Shown: positions 25,348-35,828 of the stretch, one piece after another
Layout: every line of letters begins with the position of its first letter
How positions within the stretch are numbered: the first letter of the stretch is position 1
Source of the DNA: Hallella multisaccharivorax DSM 17128
GTDB taxonomy: Bacteria > Bacteroidota > Bacteroidia > Bacteroidales > Bacteroidaceae
Reading direction: 5' to 3'
Assembly: GCF_000218235.1 (NCBI RefSeq)
Contig: NZ_GL945017.1
Span: forward strand, 1,528,873 to 1,592,872
Length of the DNA stretch: 64,000 nt
Program-made: the position numbers and the translations under genes
Notes under the pieces: generated by a model
What the model was told of the DNA's origin: nothing
The model's database searches: none
Seen by the model: only the letters and a program-made list of their open reading frames with translations

Positions 25348-26709
25348 TCAGAAGGATATTGCTTCCACATTGCCATTCGGCAGAAAATGAACAAGCTGGA
25401 AAAACTCATTCTGCATGCCTGCCGTACCCACTTGCCGGAACTGTAACGGGGCTTGTACGGCACGCCATCCGCTCTGCCCCTTGACGCCCTTAAACGCTTT
25501 GCCGTATTGGGCAAAACCGCGAAGGAAGTACTGCGCATGGTCATAGCCTGTAAGCGCAAAGCGCGGAAGAGCCGCCTGCATGTCGGTACCAAACCACCGG
25601 CGATAGCTTTGGATCAGCGATTGTGTACGCGGGTCGGAGGGATTAAAAAAGAATGTGGAAGGAATATATGTGTCAAGCTCATGGAATTTAGCTTCATCAA
25701 TACCCAAATACATCATCCATTCCGTGTAGCCGAAAAGCTTGATGCGCAGCCCTGGCATACGGTTTTTCAACACGGAAAGTCTGTGGAGCACTTGTGTCAG
25801 CTCAGGGGAACGGCCGGTATTCAAGATGACGACATTTACCTTGGAGGTGCTGAACTGTTTGGCGAAAAGGTCATCGGGACTTCCCAGATTGGTGACACTA
25901 TACTCCATGTTACGGCTCTCCAGTCGCGCGCGCAGGCCAAAGGTAAAGCTCCCCTTGGTAGAGGTCTTGTCATTGCAATCAATAAACACAGGATGTACAG
26001 CGGGGAAAAGCTTCAAAAAACTTTCTATGGCGCTGTTCGTCTGACGGTTATTAGTCTGGTAGACTTGGAATATCTGCTTATAAAGCGACACATCATCTCC
26101 CGTAACAGAGAAAGGGATGACCATCTTAATGTCGCGCGCCCTGCAAAATTCAGCAAGCGCATGTACCTGCTTGCTATATAACGGACCAAAAATAATGTCA
26201 CATTTCGCTGCCTCAGCCATGGGCATGTAATTGGTGATGTCCGCATTGATGTTGACATTCCATGCATGAATATCAATATTCATACCCCGTACGCGAAGGG
26301 AATCGCAAGCCATGAGCAAGCCACGATAGTATTCCACCATTCGCCGGCCGTCACCGTCGTCGTTGTGAAGCGGAAGCATCACCCCCACATGAACCGTCTT
26401 CCCCGCAAAAGGTTTAGAAGGAGAGACGGCCATCGCATGCGTAGAGACAACGCCGTTCTGGCTCTGTTGGCCTGCAGCAAAGGGAATGAGCACATAGCTG
26501 CCCTTCTTTAACTCATAGCCGGCAACCTTCATTTCCGGGTTGGCTTCAATGAGCGCGTCCACCGTGATGCCATATTGTTTAGCGATACCATAGAGGGTAT
26601 CCTGTTTCTTCACCTTATATTTGTCTCGCCACTTTTGTGTCTGCGCGAAACCTTGAGAACAAAAAATGGCTGCTAACACGAGCAACGTGAAACGCATGAA
26701 TCTCTTCAT
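25348..26709 (-). CDS. LysM plus periplasmic-binding-fold protein
   Basis: A 453-residue exported protein. A signal peptide ends near GFAQ. One LysM (about residues 32-75: YKVKKQDTLYGIAKQYGI) follows for peptidoglycan binding. The rest is a type I periplasmic-binding fold (HVGVMLPLHNDDGDGRRMVEY, then CDIIFGPLYSKQVHAL, then HPVFIDCND). The architecture resembles LpoA- or LivK-like envelope proteins and is annotated in Bacteroidetes as LysM/ABC substrate-binding protein. No permease is near, so transport is doubtful; a sensor or regulator of wall synthesis is as likely. The OM barrel gene lies 2 bases downstream. A -7 box at 26739-26746 gives a 30-base leader. Confidence 0.82.
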   Translation of the reverse strand: MKRFMRFTLLVLAAIFCSQGFAQTQKWRDKYKVKKQDTLYGIAKQYGITVDALIEANPEMKVAGYELKKGSYVLIPFAAGQQSQNGVVSTHAMAVSPSKPFAGKTVHVGVMLPLHNDDGDGRRMVEYYRGLLMACDSLRVRGMNIDIHAWNVNINADITNYMPMAEAAKCDIIFGPLYSKQVHALAEFCRARDIKMVIPFSVTGDDVSLYKQIFQVYQTNNRQTNSAIESFLKLFPAVHPVFIDCNDKTSTKGSFTFGLRARLESRNMEYSVTNLGSPDDLFAKQFSTSKVNVVILNTGRSPELTQVLHRLSVLKNRMPGLRIKLFGYTEWMMYLGIDEAKFHELDTYIPSTFFFNPSDPRTQSLIQSYRRWFGTDMQAALPRFALTGYDHAQYFLRGFAQYGKAFKGVKGQSGWRAVQAPLQFRQVGTAGMQNEFFQLVHFLPNGNVEAISF

Positions 26710-26738
26710 TTCCGAATAGTAAGTAAATATTTATTGTG

Positions 26739-26746
26739 CAAACTTA
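26739..26746 (-). promoter_or_regulatory. -7 box for the LysM/binding protein unit
   Basis: On the minus strand this reads TAAGTTTG, 30 bases before the start codon at 26709. Confidence 0.55.
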
Positions 26747-26791
26747 CACAAAAATCGGGATATACAAGCGCGTTCCTTTAAAAAAGTTATG

Positions 26792-26799
26792 TAACTTTG
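26792..26799 (+). promoter_or_regulatory. -7 box for the CHU_C protein and uvrA
   Basis: TAACTTTG lies 26 bases before the ATG at 26826. It faces away from the promoter of the divergent LysM gene. Confidence 0.6.
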
Positions 26800-26825
26800 C
26801 ATTTTCCACAAGGGGATATCAGATA

Positions 26826-27551
26826 ATGAAGGCACAATTAGCATTTATCATGTCCGTCATGGTCTTGTCGGCAATGCGAGTACTCGGGCAATCCGCAATA
26901 CCAGCCATCTCACCGTCGATGACTTATACCGACAGCGAAGGCTCCGAACACGCAGGAAGTACAAGTGTAAGCGAGTCGGCACCACTCACGGTCAGCTTCA
27001 CCAGCGGCGCCACTGAAACAGACGGCTGGACAGCTCACTACGAATGGCACGTCTACCGTCAGGGAAAGCGTGACAATCCTTACATGATACGCTATGATGA
27101 GAATACTTATTTCACATTTACCGAATCCGGAAGCCATCTCATCGAGTTATGGGCCACTTTCACTCAAGGCAATGATACAGTGAGCTATACTGACGAATAC
27201 TGGAATACGGGAGCGACGCCACTCTCCGTCTCTATCTATGAGAGCAAACTGGAGTTTCCCAACGCCTTTTCGCCTAACGGCGACGGCATTAACGATATAT
27301 ATAAAGCAAAGAATGGATATAAAAGCATCGTAGAGTTTCATGCAACTATCTTCAATCGATGGGGACAGAAGCTCTATTCATGGGACGATCCCGCCGGTGG
27401 ATGGGATGGAAAGTTCAATGGAAAAGATGTTAAGCAAGGTGTTTACTTCGTACTCGTCAAGGCACGCGGCGCTGACGGAAGAAAATTCAACATCAAGAGA
27501 GATGTAAACCTTTTGAGGGGATATACGGAAACAGACACGACAAGCAATTAA
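26826..27551 (+). CDS. Secreted protein with CHU_C (gliding-motility type) C-terminal domain
   Basis: A 241-residue exported protein. A signal peptide (MKAQLAFIMSVMVLSAMRVLGQ) is followed by a PKD-like beta domain (about residues 25-135; TVSFTSGATETDGWTAHYEW). The C-terminal CHU_C module is FPNAFSPNGDGINDIY, then FNRWGQKLYSW, GGWDGKFNGK and GVYFVLVKA. In related bacteria CHU_C marks cargo of the type IX secretion system, so surface attachment or release is expected. The start at 26826 is chosen over an upstream in-frame ATG because the -7 box lies between them. uvrA begins 4 bases after the stop, an unexpected operon partner. Confidence 0.85.
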   Translation: MKAQLAFIMSVMVLSAMRVLGQSAIPAISPSMTYTDSEGSEHAGSTSVSESAPLTVSFTSGATETDGWTAHYEWHVYRQGKRDNPYMIRYDENTYFTFTESGSHLIELWATFTQGNDTVSYTDEYWNTGATPLSVSIYESKLEFPNAFSPNGDGINDIYKAKNGYKSIVEFHATIFNRWGQKLYSWDDPAGGWDGKFNGKDVKQGVYFVLVKARGADGRKFNIKRDVNLLRGYTETDTTSN

Positions 27552-27555
27552 AATC

Positions 27556-30378
27556 ATGAATCAGGAATGGATAACCGTTGAGGGCGCACGCGTCCACAAC
27601 CTTAAAGATATAGACGTTAAGATACCACGCAACTCTCTGACCGTCATCACGGGATTGTCCGGATCGGGGAAATCATCACTTGCCTTCGACACGATTTACG
27701 CAGAAGGACAACGAAGATATATCGACACTTTCTCTGCCTACGCCCGCAATTTCCTTGGTAACATGGAGCGCCCCGACGTAGACAAGATCAGTGGACTAAG
27801 CCCTGTCATCAGCATAGAACAGAAGACTACCAACAAGAACCCACGCTCTACGGTAGGCACTACGACGGAGATCTACGACTATCTCCGTCTGCTCTTTGCA
27901 CGGGCAGGCACGGCATATAGTTACATCTCCGGTGAAAAAATGGTGAAATACACTGAAGAGAAGGTCATCAGTCTTATTCTAAGTGATTACGATGGCAAGC
28001 GTGTATACATCCTTTCGCCCCTTATCAGGCAGCGAAAAGGCCATTACCGTGAGCTCTTTGAGTCGATGAGGCGCAAGGGATACCTCTATGTAAGGGTGGA
28101 TGGCGACGTGAAGGAGATCACTCGAGGCATGAAGGTGGACCGATACAAGAACCACAACATCGAGGTTGTCATTGACAAACTCAAGGTGGAAGCTAAGGAC
28201 GATGAGCGGTTGCGGCACTCTGTAGCCATCGCTATGAAGCAAGGGGATGGCGCTATCATGGTCCTCGACAATGAAACAGGAGAGACGCGTAACTTTTCAA
28301 AGCGGCTTATGGATCCAGCCACAGGCCTCTCATACGGCGACTCAGCCCCCAACATCTTCTCATTCAACTCGCCAGAAGGCGCATGCCCGCGTTGTCATGG
28401 GCTGGGTGTGGTGAACGAAATAGACCTTAAAAAGGTAATCCCAGATGAGAAGGTCAGCATCCGCGATGGTGCCATTGTGCCATTGGGTAAATACAAGAAT
28501 CAAATGATTTTCTGGCAGATTGATGCCATTCTCCAGAAATATGGCTGCGACCTGAAAACACCCTATAAAGATATTCCGCAAGAAGCGGTTGACGAGATCA
28601 TGAACGGCTCTATGGAAAGCGTACGCATTGACAAGAGCATCGTCCACACATCGAGCGACTATTTTGTAGCCTTCGACGGAGTCATCAAATACCTCACAGA
28701 CGTGATGGAAAACGATGACTCTGCGGCAAGCCAAAAATGGGCGGCGCAATTTCTGGCCACCAGCGAATGTCCTGAATGCCACGGGCAAAGGCTGAAAAAA
28801 GAATCGCTGGCATTCAGGGTTGGCGACAAGAATATCTCAGAAGTAGCCAGCCTCGACATGTCCGAACTTGCGGAATGGCTCTCTGGCGTTGAGGAAAAGC
28901 TTGAGCCGCAAAACCGCAAAATAGCGCATGAGATACTGAAAGAGCTGTCGTCAAGAGTAAACTTCCTGCTTGAAGTAGGCCTCGACTATCTATCGCTCAA
29001 CCGGCAATCGTCCTCGCTTTCCGGTGGGGAAAGCCAGCGCATCAGACTTGCAACTCAAATCGGCTCACAACTTGTCAATGTGCTCTACATTCTTGACGAG
29101 CCCAGTATCGGCCTTCATCAGCGCGACAACGAGAAGCTCATCCGGTCCCTGAAGGAGCTCCGAGACCTGGGCAATACGATCATCGTGGTGGAGCATGACG
29201 AAGACATGATGCGGGCTGCCGACTGGATTGTGGACATCGGTCCAAAGGCAGGACGTAAAGGTGGCGAAGTCGTTTTTGAAGGTACACCTCAGGAAATGCT
29301 GAAGACTCATACGATAACCGCCCAGTATCTCAATGGAGAGAGGGCTATCGAAGTACCTGCTGTACGGCGAAAAGGCAATGGCAAGAGCATCAAGATATAT
29401 GGAGCCACTGGCAATAACCTCAAGCACGTGGATGTAGAGTTCCCTCTTGGCAAGTTAATAGTGGTATCAGGCGTGTCAGGATCCGGCAAGTCTACACTCG
29501 TCAATGAGACGCTGCAGCCTATCCTCTCACAGCATTTTTACCGGTCGCTGAAGCAGCCAATGCCATATGATAAGATTGAGGGGATAGACAATATCGACAA
29601 GGTGGTCAACGTAGACCAGAGCCCTATCGGACGGACGCCGCGCTCCAATCCTGCCACTTACACCGGAGTGTTCAGTGATATCCGTTCACTTTTCACCGGA
29701 TTGCCTGAGGCAAAGATCCGCGGCTACAAGCCCGGCCGGTTCTCTTTCAATGTCAAAGGCGGGCGGTGTGAAGCGTGCGGAGGCAACGGATACAAGGTTA
29801 TCGAAATGAATTTCCTGCCCAATGTCATGGTGCCCTGTGAGGTTTGTCACGGCAAGAGATATAACAGGGAGACACTTGAAGTGCGCTATAAAGGCAAGTC
29901 TATTGCCGATGTACTTGACATGACCATCAATCAAGCCGTGGAGTTCTTCGAGAATGTGCCCAATATCTTGCAGAAAATAAAGACCTTACAAGATGTGGGT
30001 CTGGGATATATCAAGCTTGGACAGAGCTCCACAACACTTTCAGGTGGAGAGAGCCAGCGTGTGAAGCTGGCCACAGAGCTCTCCAAACGCGATACCGGCA
30101 AAACACTTTACATCCTTGATGAGCCTACTACCGGTCTCCATTTTGAGGATATTCGCATTCTCATGTATGTGTTGGAGAAACTCGTCGACAGAGGCAATAC
30201 CGTCGTCATTATTGAGCACAACTTAGATGTCATTAAGCTTGCCGATTGGATTATCGACGTCGGTCCAGAAGGAGGACGTGGTGGCGGTCAGATCATATCG
30301 ACAGGAACGCCCGAACAAGTCGCGCAAAGTACAAAGGGCTATACTCCCAGATTTCTCAAGGAAATATTGGAAAAATAG
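27556..30378 (+). CDS. uvrA: Excinuclease ABC subunit UvrA
   Basis: A 940-residue nucleotide-excision repair ATPase of standard length. It has two ABC modules with Walker A motifs [10 protein letters not shown] (near residue 33) and [10 protein letters not shown] (near 640). Two zinc-finger pairs are visible ([17 protein letters not shown] with CEVCHGKRY). Two ABC signatures, LSGGESQRI and LSGGESQRV, precede the Walker B segments [12 protein letters not shown] and [12 protein letters not shown]. UvrA dimers find bulky DNA lesions and load UvrB. It is co-transcribed with the short CHU_C gene and ends 11 bases before the convergent gltA stop. Confidence 0.98.
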   Translation: MNQEWITVEGARVHNLKDIDVKIPRNSLTVITGLSGSGKSSLAFDTIYAEGQRRYIDTFSAYARNFLGNMERPDVDKISGLSPVISIEQKTTNKNPRSTVGTTTEIYDYLRLLFARAGTAYSYISGEKMVKYTEEKVISLILSDYDGKRVYILSPLIRQRKGHYRELFESMRRKGYLYVRVDGDVKEITRGMKVDRYKNHNIEVVIDKLKVEAKDDERLRHSVAIAMKQGDGAIMVLDNETGETRNFSKRLMDPATGLSYGDSAPNIFSFNSPEGACPRCHGLGVVNEIDLKKVIPDEKVSIRDGAIVPLGKYKNQMIFWQIDAILQKYGCDLKTPYKDIPQEAVDEIMNGSMESVRIDKSIVHTSSDYFVAFDGVIKYLTDVMENDDSAASQKWAAQFLATSECPECHGQRLKKESLAFRVGDKNISEVASLDMSELAEWLSGVEEKLEPQNRKIAHEILKELSSRVNFLLEVGLDYLSLNRQSSSLSGGESQRIRLATQIGSQLVNVLYILDEPSIGLHQRDNEKLIRSLKELRDLGNTIIVVEHDEDMMRAADWIVDIGPKAGRKGGEVVFEGTPQEMLKTHTITAQYLNGERAIEVPAVRRKGNGKSIKIYGATGNNLKHVDVEFPLGKLIVVSGVSGSGKSTLVNETLQPILSQHFYRSLKQPMPYDKIEGIDNIDKVVNVDQSPIGRTPRSNPATYTGVFSDIRSLFTGLPEAKIRGYKPGRFSFNVKGGRCEACGGNGYKVIEMNFLPNVMVPCEVCHGKRYNRETLEVRYKGKSIADVLDMTINQAVEFFENVPNILQKIKTLQDVGLGYIKLGQSSTTLSGGESQRVKLATELSKRDTGKTLYILDEPTTGLHFEDIRILMYVLEKLVDRGNTVVIIEHNLDVIKLADWIIDVGPEGGRGGGQIISTGTPEQVAQSTKGYTPRFLKEILEK

Positions 30379-30389
30379 CCCTGACTGCG

Positions 30390-31733
30390 CTATCTCTTGT
30401 CAAGAGGCACGTATGTCTTTTGGATCTGTACATTCTTATAAGCCGGTCGGATAATGCGCCTGCCTTCAAAGTTGAGTTCTTCAATACGGTGGGCCGTCCA
30501 GCCTACTATTCGCGCCATGGCAAAGATTGGCGTGTAGATCTCCTGCGGCAACCCGAGCATCTCATAGATGAAACCGCTGTAGAAATCAAGGTTGGCACAG
30601 ATAGGTTTATCCGACTTTCGGAAAGCCGTAACGCATTTCACGCCCTCCTCCTCTATCAACTTGAGAAACTCATACTCTTTCAATCGTCCCTTCTCCTTGG
30701 CGAGTTCACCGGCAAGTCGCTTCAATTCCACGGCACGTGGATCGCTCATTGTATAGACGGCATGACCGATTCCATAGATCAATCCCGACTTGTCGTAAGT
30801 CTCCTTGTGCAGCATACGATTGAGGTAGGTGTCTATTTCGTCCACGCTTGTCCAGTTGGAAACTGCCTCCTTGAGATGGTGGAACATATTAATACACTTA
30901 ATATTGGCACCGCCGTGCAAGGGTCCTTTCAGCGAACCGATGCCCGCCGCGATACTCGAATACGTATCAGTGCGCGTTGAACTGGTCACACGAACCGTGA
31001 ACGTGGAGTTGTTACCTCCACCATGCTCCGCTTGAATGATGAGCAGCAAGTCAAGCGTACGCGCGTCAAGATCCGTGTAATCGTGCTTGAGCATATACAG
31101 AAAGTTCTCCGCAATGCCCATATTTTCTTTCGGATGACTGATGTGCAGGCTGCTTCCCTGCACCGAGTGACGATAGATGTTATAGGCGTAAGCTACTATG
31201 GTCGGGAACTTAGCGATAAGCTCTATCGACTGTCTCATCAGATTGTCACGGCTGATGTCATCGGGATTAGGGTCAAGTGTGTACATCTCCAGTACACAGC
31301 GCGAGAGGATATTCATGATGTTGGAGCCTTCAATATCAATGATATGGACAATGGTGCGATGGTCGAGAGCCATGTTGTCGTTGAGCAATCCCTGAAACGC
31401 CACCAGCTCTTCTTTATCGGGGAGCTTACCCGAAAGCAGCAAGTAAGCGATTTCCTCGAAACCGAAACGCTTTTCTTTCAGCACCGGTGACACCAGGTCA
31501 TCAAGCTCGTAGCCGCGGTAATAGAGTCTGCCAGGACATGGCTTCAAGGTTCCGTCTTCAGCTCTGTCGTAGCCGATAACGTTTCCTATATTGGTCAATC
31601 CCACCAGTACGCCGGAGCCATCCTCATTGCGCAGACCGCGCTTCACACCGTATTTGACGAACGTCTCACGTGGAATCTTACACGCTTCCTTGACTTCGTC
31701 ACTGAGTTTATAAACTAAATATTCCTTTTTCAT
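30390..31733 (-). CDS. gltA: Citrate synthase
   Basis: A 447-residue type II-like citrate synthase that condenses oxaloacetate with acetyl-CoA. The expected active-site segments are present: [11 protein letters not shown] near residue 240, HGGANIKC (catalytic His), GIGHAVYT (second His) and the C-terminal Asp in NLDFYSGF. An Arg-rich N-terminal extension (residues 1-60) is typical of the Bacteroidetes form. It overlaps icd by 4 bases. With icd and acn upstream it forms the oxidative branch to 2-oxoglutarate. That provides carbon for glutamate rather than a full cycle, since no later TCA genes are here. Confidence 0.94.
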   Translation of the reverse strand: MKKEYLVYKLSDEVKEACKIPRETFVKYGVKRGLRNEDGSGVLVGLTNIGNVIGYDRAEDGTLKPCPGRLYYRGYELDDLVSPVLKEKRFGFEEIAYLLLSGKLPDKEELVAFQGLLNDNMALDHRTIVHIIDIEGSNIMNILSRCVLEMYTLDPNPDDISRDNLMRQSIELIAKFPTIVAYAYNIYRHSVQGSSLHISHPKENMGIAENFLYMLKHDYTDLDARTLDLLLIIQAEHGGGNNSTFTVRVTSSTRTDTYSSIAAGIGSLKGPLHGGANIKCINMFHHLKEAVSNWTSVDEIDTYLNRMLHKETYDKSGLIYGIGHAVYTMSDPRAVELKRLAGELAKEKGRLKEYEFLKLIEEEGVKCVTAFRKSDKPICANLDFYSGFIYEMLGLPQEIYTPIFAMARIVGWTAHRIEELNFEGRRIIRPAYKNVQIQKTYVPLDKR

Positions 31734-32908
31734 AATTGCTCGATGATGTGTTTACCAAATTCTTTAGTGCCCAAACTCTTGCCATCGGGCATAAAACGTG
31801 CAAGATCGGCAGTGGCAATGCCTTGCTGAAAGAGAGCCTCTAAAGCGGTCTCCACCAGCTGTCCGGCCTCGTGCCAGCCTATATAGTCAAGCATCATCAC
31901 AGCAGAGAGGATAATACTCGACGGATTGACGATGTTTTTCCCTGCAATATCGGGAGCAATGCCGTGGGTTGCCTCAAAGATGGCATGTCCTGTCTGATAG
32001 TTGATGTTTCCGCCCGGTGCAATGCCGATGCCGCCTACTTGCGCCGCAAGCAGATCGGAGACATAGTCACCGTTGAGATTCATGGTGGCGATGACACTGT
32101 AGTCGCGTGGCTTGAGCAGCGCATTTTGCAAGAAAGCGTCACAGATGCAGTCGTTGACGACAAGCCTTCCTTCCTCGAGCTCATGCTTGTATTCGCGCTC
32201 GGCAAGCTCATACCCCCACTTCTTGAAGCCGCCCTCGGTGAACTTCATGATGTTTCCCTTGTGAACGAGGGTCACCGTCTTACGGTCATGCGCCAGGGCA
32301 TAGTCGATTGCAGCCCTGATAAGACGCTCACTGCCCTCGCGGCTCACCGGCTTCACCCCGAAGCCCGATGTATCGGGAAAGCGCACTTTACTCACACCCA
32401 TCTCGTTGTGGAGGAAACCATAGAACTTCCTCGCCTCGGATGAGCCGGCCTCCCACTCTATTCCGGCATAGATATCCTCGGTATTCTCGCGGAAAATGCA
32501 CATATCCACATACTCTGGATGCTTCACAGGACTTTCAATGCCTTTGAAATAGCGCACCGGACGCTGACAAACATACAGATCAAGTCCCTGTCGAAGCGCT
32601 ACGTTCAGACTGCGGATGCCTCCTCCGACAGGCGTCATCAGCGGTCCTTTAATGCCCACAAGGTATTCACGAAAGGCGTCCATCGTTGCGTCAGGAAGCC
32701 ATTGCCCTGTCTGCTCATGTGCCTTGCCACCGGCAAGCACCTCTTTCCATTCTATCTTACGCTTGTCTCCATAGGCCTTCGTCACTGCGGCATCCACCAC
32801 AGCCTGCATTACAGGAGTAATCTCCGCACCCACGCCGTCGCCTTCGATATAAGGAATGGTGGGATTACCGGGAACTGTCAATCGCCCATTTATCTTTGTA
32901 ATCTTCAT
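31730..32908 (-). CDS. icd: Isocitrate dehydrogenase
   Basis: A 392-residue dimeric isocitrate dehydrogenase that oxidatively decarboxylates isocitrate to 2-oxoglutarate. The N-terminus has [15 protein letters not shown]. The substrate-binding Ser and Arg residues lie around [13 protein letters not shown] and [14 protein letters not shown]. The metal-binding aspartates are in NDCICDAF and in [11 protein letters not shown], and [13 protein letters not shown] is the C-terminal cofactor region. Length and sequence fit the E. coli-like subfamily, for which NADP is usual; cofactor choice cannot be settled by eye. It lies between acn (98 bases upstream) and gltA (4-base overlap). Confidence 0.93.
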   Translation of the reverse strand: MKITKINGRLTVPGNPTIPYIEGDGVGAEITPVMQAVVDAAVTKAYGDKRKIEWKEVLAGGKAHEQTGQWLPDATMDAFREYLVGIKGPLMTPVGGGIRSLNVALRQGLDLYVCQRPVRYFKGIESPVKHPEYVDMCIFRENTEDIYAGIEWEAGSSEARKFYGFLHNEMGVSKVRFPDTSGFGVKPVSREGSERLIRAAIDYALAHDRKTVTLVHKGNIMKFTEGGFKKWGYELAEREYKHELEEGRLVVNDCICDAFLQNALLKPRDYSVIATMNLNGDYVSDLLAAQVGGIGIAPGGNINYQTGHAIFEATHGIAPDIAGKNIVNPSSIILSAVMMLDYIGWHEAGQLVETALEALFQQGIATADLARFMPDGKSLGTKEFGKHIIEQL

Positions 32909-33007
32909 CTTTATCGCATTTTGTATTTCATCCTTGCTCTGTATTGATTCCTATTGTGGCAGAGCAACCAAGAACCCAGCAGGCAGCCACAGGAGTCATC
33001 CCCGCGC

Positions 33008-35308
33008 TTAGCCTCGCTTTCCGGATGCGTAGTTGAGCGCACTACCAGCCTTGAACCAATTGATTTGCAGCTCATTGTAAGTATGTTTAGCCTCAAAGGC
33101 TTCCACTGTGCCGTCCTGATGGTTTAAGGTTACGGTGAGCATGCTTCCCGGTGCAAATTCGTTCAGGCCGGTCACTGAGATGCGGTCGTTTTCCTTTACC
33201 TTGTCATAGTCATCCTTGTCAGCAAATGTCAGGGCGAGCATGCCTTGTTTCTTGAGATTGGTCTCATGAATGCGCGCGAAGCTCTTGGCCAGCACCACAC
33301 GCACATTGAGAAAGCGCGGCTCCATGGCGGCATGTTCGCGCGAGCTACCCTCGCCATAATTGTCTTCAGCCACGATGATGCTGGGCACACCCTTCGCCTT
33401 GTAGTCTTTTGCCGCCGTCGACACCTCTTTATATTGTCCGTCTATCTGGTCTTTCACAAGATTGCTCTCGCCATTAAACGCATTGACGGCACCCATAAGC
33501 AAATTGTCGGAGATATTCTGCAAGTGTCCGCGAAAGCGCAGCCAGGGTCCCGCCATGGAGATATGGTCGGTGGTGCACTTACCCCTGGTCTTGATGAGCA
33601 ACGGCATGTCGGTCAGGTCTTTGCCATCCCATGCAGGGAACGGCGCAAGCCGCTGAAGACGCTCAGAGTGAGCAGCTATCACCACTTCGGCCCCATCATC
33701 CTCATGTGGCGGGATAAAGAGCCCCTCCCGCTGCAACTGATCGATGTTGCTTCCCTGCTGACGGTCGCTCACCGCAAACCCTGCGGGCGGGAAAGCATTG
33801 CCTGAAGGCTCTGCGAGCATCACCTCATTGCCGGCCTCGTCAACCAGCTTGTCAGTGGCAGGATTGAAGTCGAGCCGCCCCGCAATAGCGAGAGCAACCA
33901 CCATCTCAGGCGAGCCGATGAAGGCATAGGTGTTGGGATTGCCATCTGCACGCCGGCGGAAGTTGCGGTTGAACGACGTGACAATGGTGTTCTTGCGTGT
34001 GTTATCATCGGTGTGCCGCTTCCATTGTCCGATGCAGGGTCCGCACGCATTGGTCATGATAACGCCTCCAATGTGCCGCAGATCCTTCAGGAGTCCGTCG
34101 CGTTCGGCTGTATATCGGATCATCTCCGAGCCGGGGTTGATGATGAGTTCAGTCTTGACAGGGATGTGCTTCTCAGCAGCCTGGCGGGCCACAGACGCCG
34201 CACGCGCCAAATCCTGATAGGAAGAGTTGGTGCAGGAGCCTATGAGAGCTGCCTCTACTTTCAGTGGATAACCCTCTTGACGGGCCTTGCGCCCCATGTC
34301 CGAGATGCTTGTGGCGGCATCGGGTGTGAACGGACCGTTCAAGTGAGGCTCCAATGAAGACAGATCCACGTCGATGAGTTGATCATAGTATTTCTCAGGC
34401 GAGACAACGACTTCATTGTCAGCTGACAGATCGGCGACATTGGCCATTGCCATCTCTGCCACATCGTCGCGGCCGGTTTGGCGCAGATAAACCGCTGTCT
34501 GTTCGTCAAAGGGAAAGAGGGAACAAGTGGCTCCTAACTCGGCGCCCATATTGCAGACAGTGGCGCGCCCTGTTGCCGAAAGACTATTCACACCCTCGCC
34601 AAAGTATTCAAGAATGGCATTGGTACCGCCCTTAACGGTCAACCGCCCCAGAATGTCAAGGATCACGTCCTTCGGCGAAGCCCATTCAGAGAGACGGCCT
34701 GTCAAGCGCACGCCAATGAGCCGCGGCAGCTTCAGCTCCCAAGCTTGGTCCGTGATCACGTCCACGGCATCGGCACCACCTACGCCTACCGCCACCATGC
34801 CAAGCCCGCCGGCATTGGGAGTATGAGAGTCGGTGCCTATCATCATGCCGCCAGGAAAGGCGTAATTCTCCAACACTACCTGGTGAATGATGCCGGCACC
34901 TGGCGCCCAGAAGCCAATACCGTACTTGGCTGACGCAGACTGCAAGAAGTCATAGACCTCTTTATTTGCCGTTTTTGCAGCCGGAAGGTCCTTCTCCACG
35001 CCCATATCCGCACGGATGAGATGATCACAATGCACCGTAGTGGGAACTGCTACACGGCTCTTGCCTGCATTCATGAATTGCAACAGCGCCATCTGTGCCG
35101 TAGCATCCTGCATTGCCACTCGGTCTGGACGGAAATCCACATACGACTCACCACGCGTCAATGGCACATCTGTGAAGCCATTATAAAGATGTGAGAAAAG
35201 CACCTTTTCAGCATAGGTTAAAGGATGGCCCAAGTGTGTTCTCACCGTTTTTATGCGGGAAGCATATGAAGCATAAAACCGCTTCAGTAGGTTCAAATCA
35301 AGCGTCAT
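33008..35308 (-). CDS. acn: Aconitate hydratase
   Basis: A 766-residue [4Fe-4S] enzyme converting citrate to isocitrate. The cluster cysteines are in [11 protein letters not shown] and [11 protein letters not shown]. Other signatures are [14 protein letters not shown] (active-site His and Asp) and [14 protein letters not shown] in the C-terminal swivel domain. It belongs to the mitochondrial-like AcnA group common in Bacteroidetes. The start at 35308 ([12 protein letters not shown]) is preferred to the upstream in-frame ATG, which precedes the promoter box at 35341-35348. It leads the acn-icd-gltA unit. The 150 bases upstream, to the symporter fragment, are A+T-rich. Confidence 0.95.
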   Translation of the reverse strand: MTLDLNLLKRFYASYASRIKTVRTHLGHPLTYAEKVLFSHLYNGFTDVPLTRGESYVDFRPDRVAMQDATAQMALLQFMNAGKSRVAVPTTVHCDHLIRADMGVEKDLPAAKTANKEVYDFLQSASAKYGIGFWAPGAGIIHQVVLENYAFPGGMMIGTDSHTPNAGGLGMVAVGVGGADAVDVITDQAWELKLPRLIGVRLTGRLSEWASPKDVILDILGRLTVKGGTNAILEYFGEGVNSLSATGRATVCNMGAELGATCSLFPFDEQTAVYLRQTGRDDVAEMAMANVADLSADNEVVVSPEKYYDQLIDVDLSSLEPHLNGPFTPDAATSISDMGRKARQEGYPLKVEAALIGSCTNSSYQDLARAASVARQAAEKHIPVKTELIINPGSEMIRYTAERDGLLKDLRHIGGVIMTNACGPCIGQWKRHTDDNTRKNTIVTSFNRNFRRRADGNPNTYAFIGSPEMVVALAIAGRLDFNPATDKLVDEAGNEVMLAEPSGNAFPPAGFAVSDRQQGSNIDQLQREGLFIPPHEDDGAEVVIAAHSERLQRLAPFPAWDGKDLTDMPLLIKTRGKCTTDHISMAGPWLRFRGHLQNISDNLLMGAVNAFNGESNLVKDQIDGQYKEVSTAAKDYKAKGVPSIIVAEDNYGEGSSREHAAMEPRFLNVRVVLAKSFARIHETNLKKQGMLALTFADKDDYDKVKENDRISVTGLNEFAPGSMLTVTLNHQDGTVEAFEAKHTYNELQINWFKAGSALNYASGKRG

Positions 35309-35340
35309 AGATGTCGTTCTTACAATTATTATTTCGATTG

Positions 35341-35348
35341 CAAATTTA
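35341..35348 (-). promoter_or_regulatory. -7 box for acn-icd-gltA
   Basis: On the minus strand this reads TAAATTTG, 32 bases before the acn start at 35308. Confidence 0.55.
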
Positions 35349-35456
35349 CTAAAAAACAATCAAACAACCATAAAATCACTCGTATTTTATTTCATTTTGT
35401 ATAAAAAACGACAGAATATCCGTATATTATGCAATCTTGGGATGATTCGTGCAAAG

Positions 35457-35744
35457 CTATGTCTCGCGTCTACGCTGTAAAGGCGATGCGTCTACGCTGT
35501 AAAGGCGATGTGATGACACCGCAAACAGATTTCCTATGTCTCTGCCGATGTCAGCGGGGGTGACGAGACCGATGATAATCAGCGGGACCATGAAGCCAGG
35601 AAACTGGCTGAAGAGGCTGTTGAACGTGATGGACACGCGTACTATGAAAGCCGGCAGGAAGTTGCCGGCGATAAGGCTAAGGATAATGGCGATGATGACG
35701 CGCGGAAGAAGACTGATGTGTATCTTCCTCTTACCAAATTTCAT
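35457..35744 (-). pseudogene. N-terminal fragment of a dicarboxylate/amino-acid:cation symporter
   Basis: The first 75 or so residues resemble the start of a DAACS (SLC1-like) symporter: ISLLPRVIIAIILSLIAGN, then FNSLFSQFPGFMVPLIIIGL and VTPADIGRDIGNLFA. Full-length members have about 400 residues. Here the last 15-20 residues before the stop are encoded by the 22-bp repeat array (35466-35509), so the gene is cut off and its end replaced. A short loss inside the VTPA..ADIG segment is also likely, judging from relatives. The fragment has two membrane helices and no substrate site, so it should not transport. It lies alone between acn and metE. Confidence 0.8.
35466..35509 (+). repeat. 22-bp tandem repeat array, 2 units (locus 3)
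   Basis: Two identical 22-base units (35466-35487 and 35488-35509), each GCGTCTACGCTGTAAAGGCG plus AT. They are the same repeat as loci 1, 2 and 4 with a shifted starting base. They form the 3' end of the truncated symporter frame. A possible degenerate inverted unit (CATCGCCTTTATC...) lies on the other side of that fragment at about 35805-35828. Confidence 0.88.
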
Positions 35745-35828
35745 GATGATATGACAATTCGGTTGTAAACCACGAAATCTATTAGGCTGACAAAGTCTTG
35801 GCGAGAAACATCGCCTTTATCACCGCAA

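Noticed and set aside
25453..26181. Open frame of 242 codons on the plus strand
   Set aside because: Antisense to the LysM/binding-protein gene, and no start signal or domain is visible.
30246..30980. Open frame of 244 codons across the uvrA end and gltA
   Set aside because: Overlaps two certain genes on both strands and has no family resemblance.
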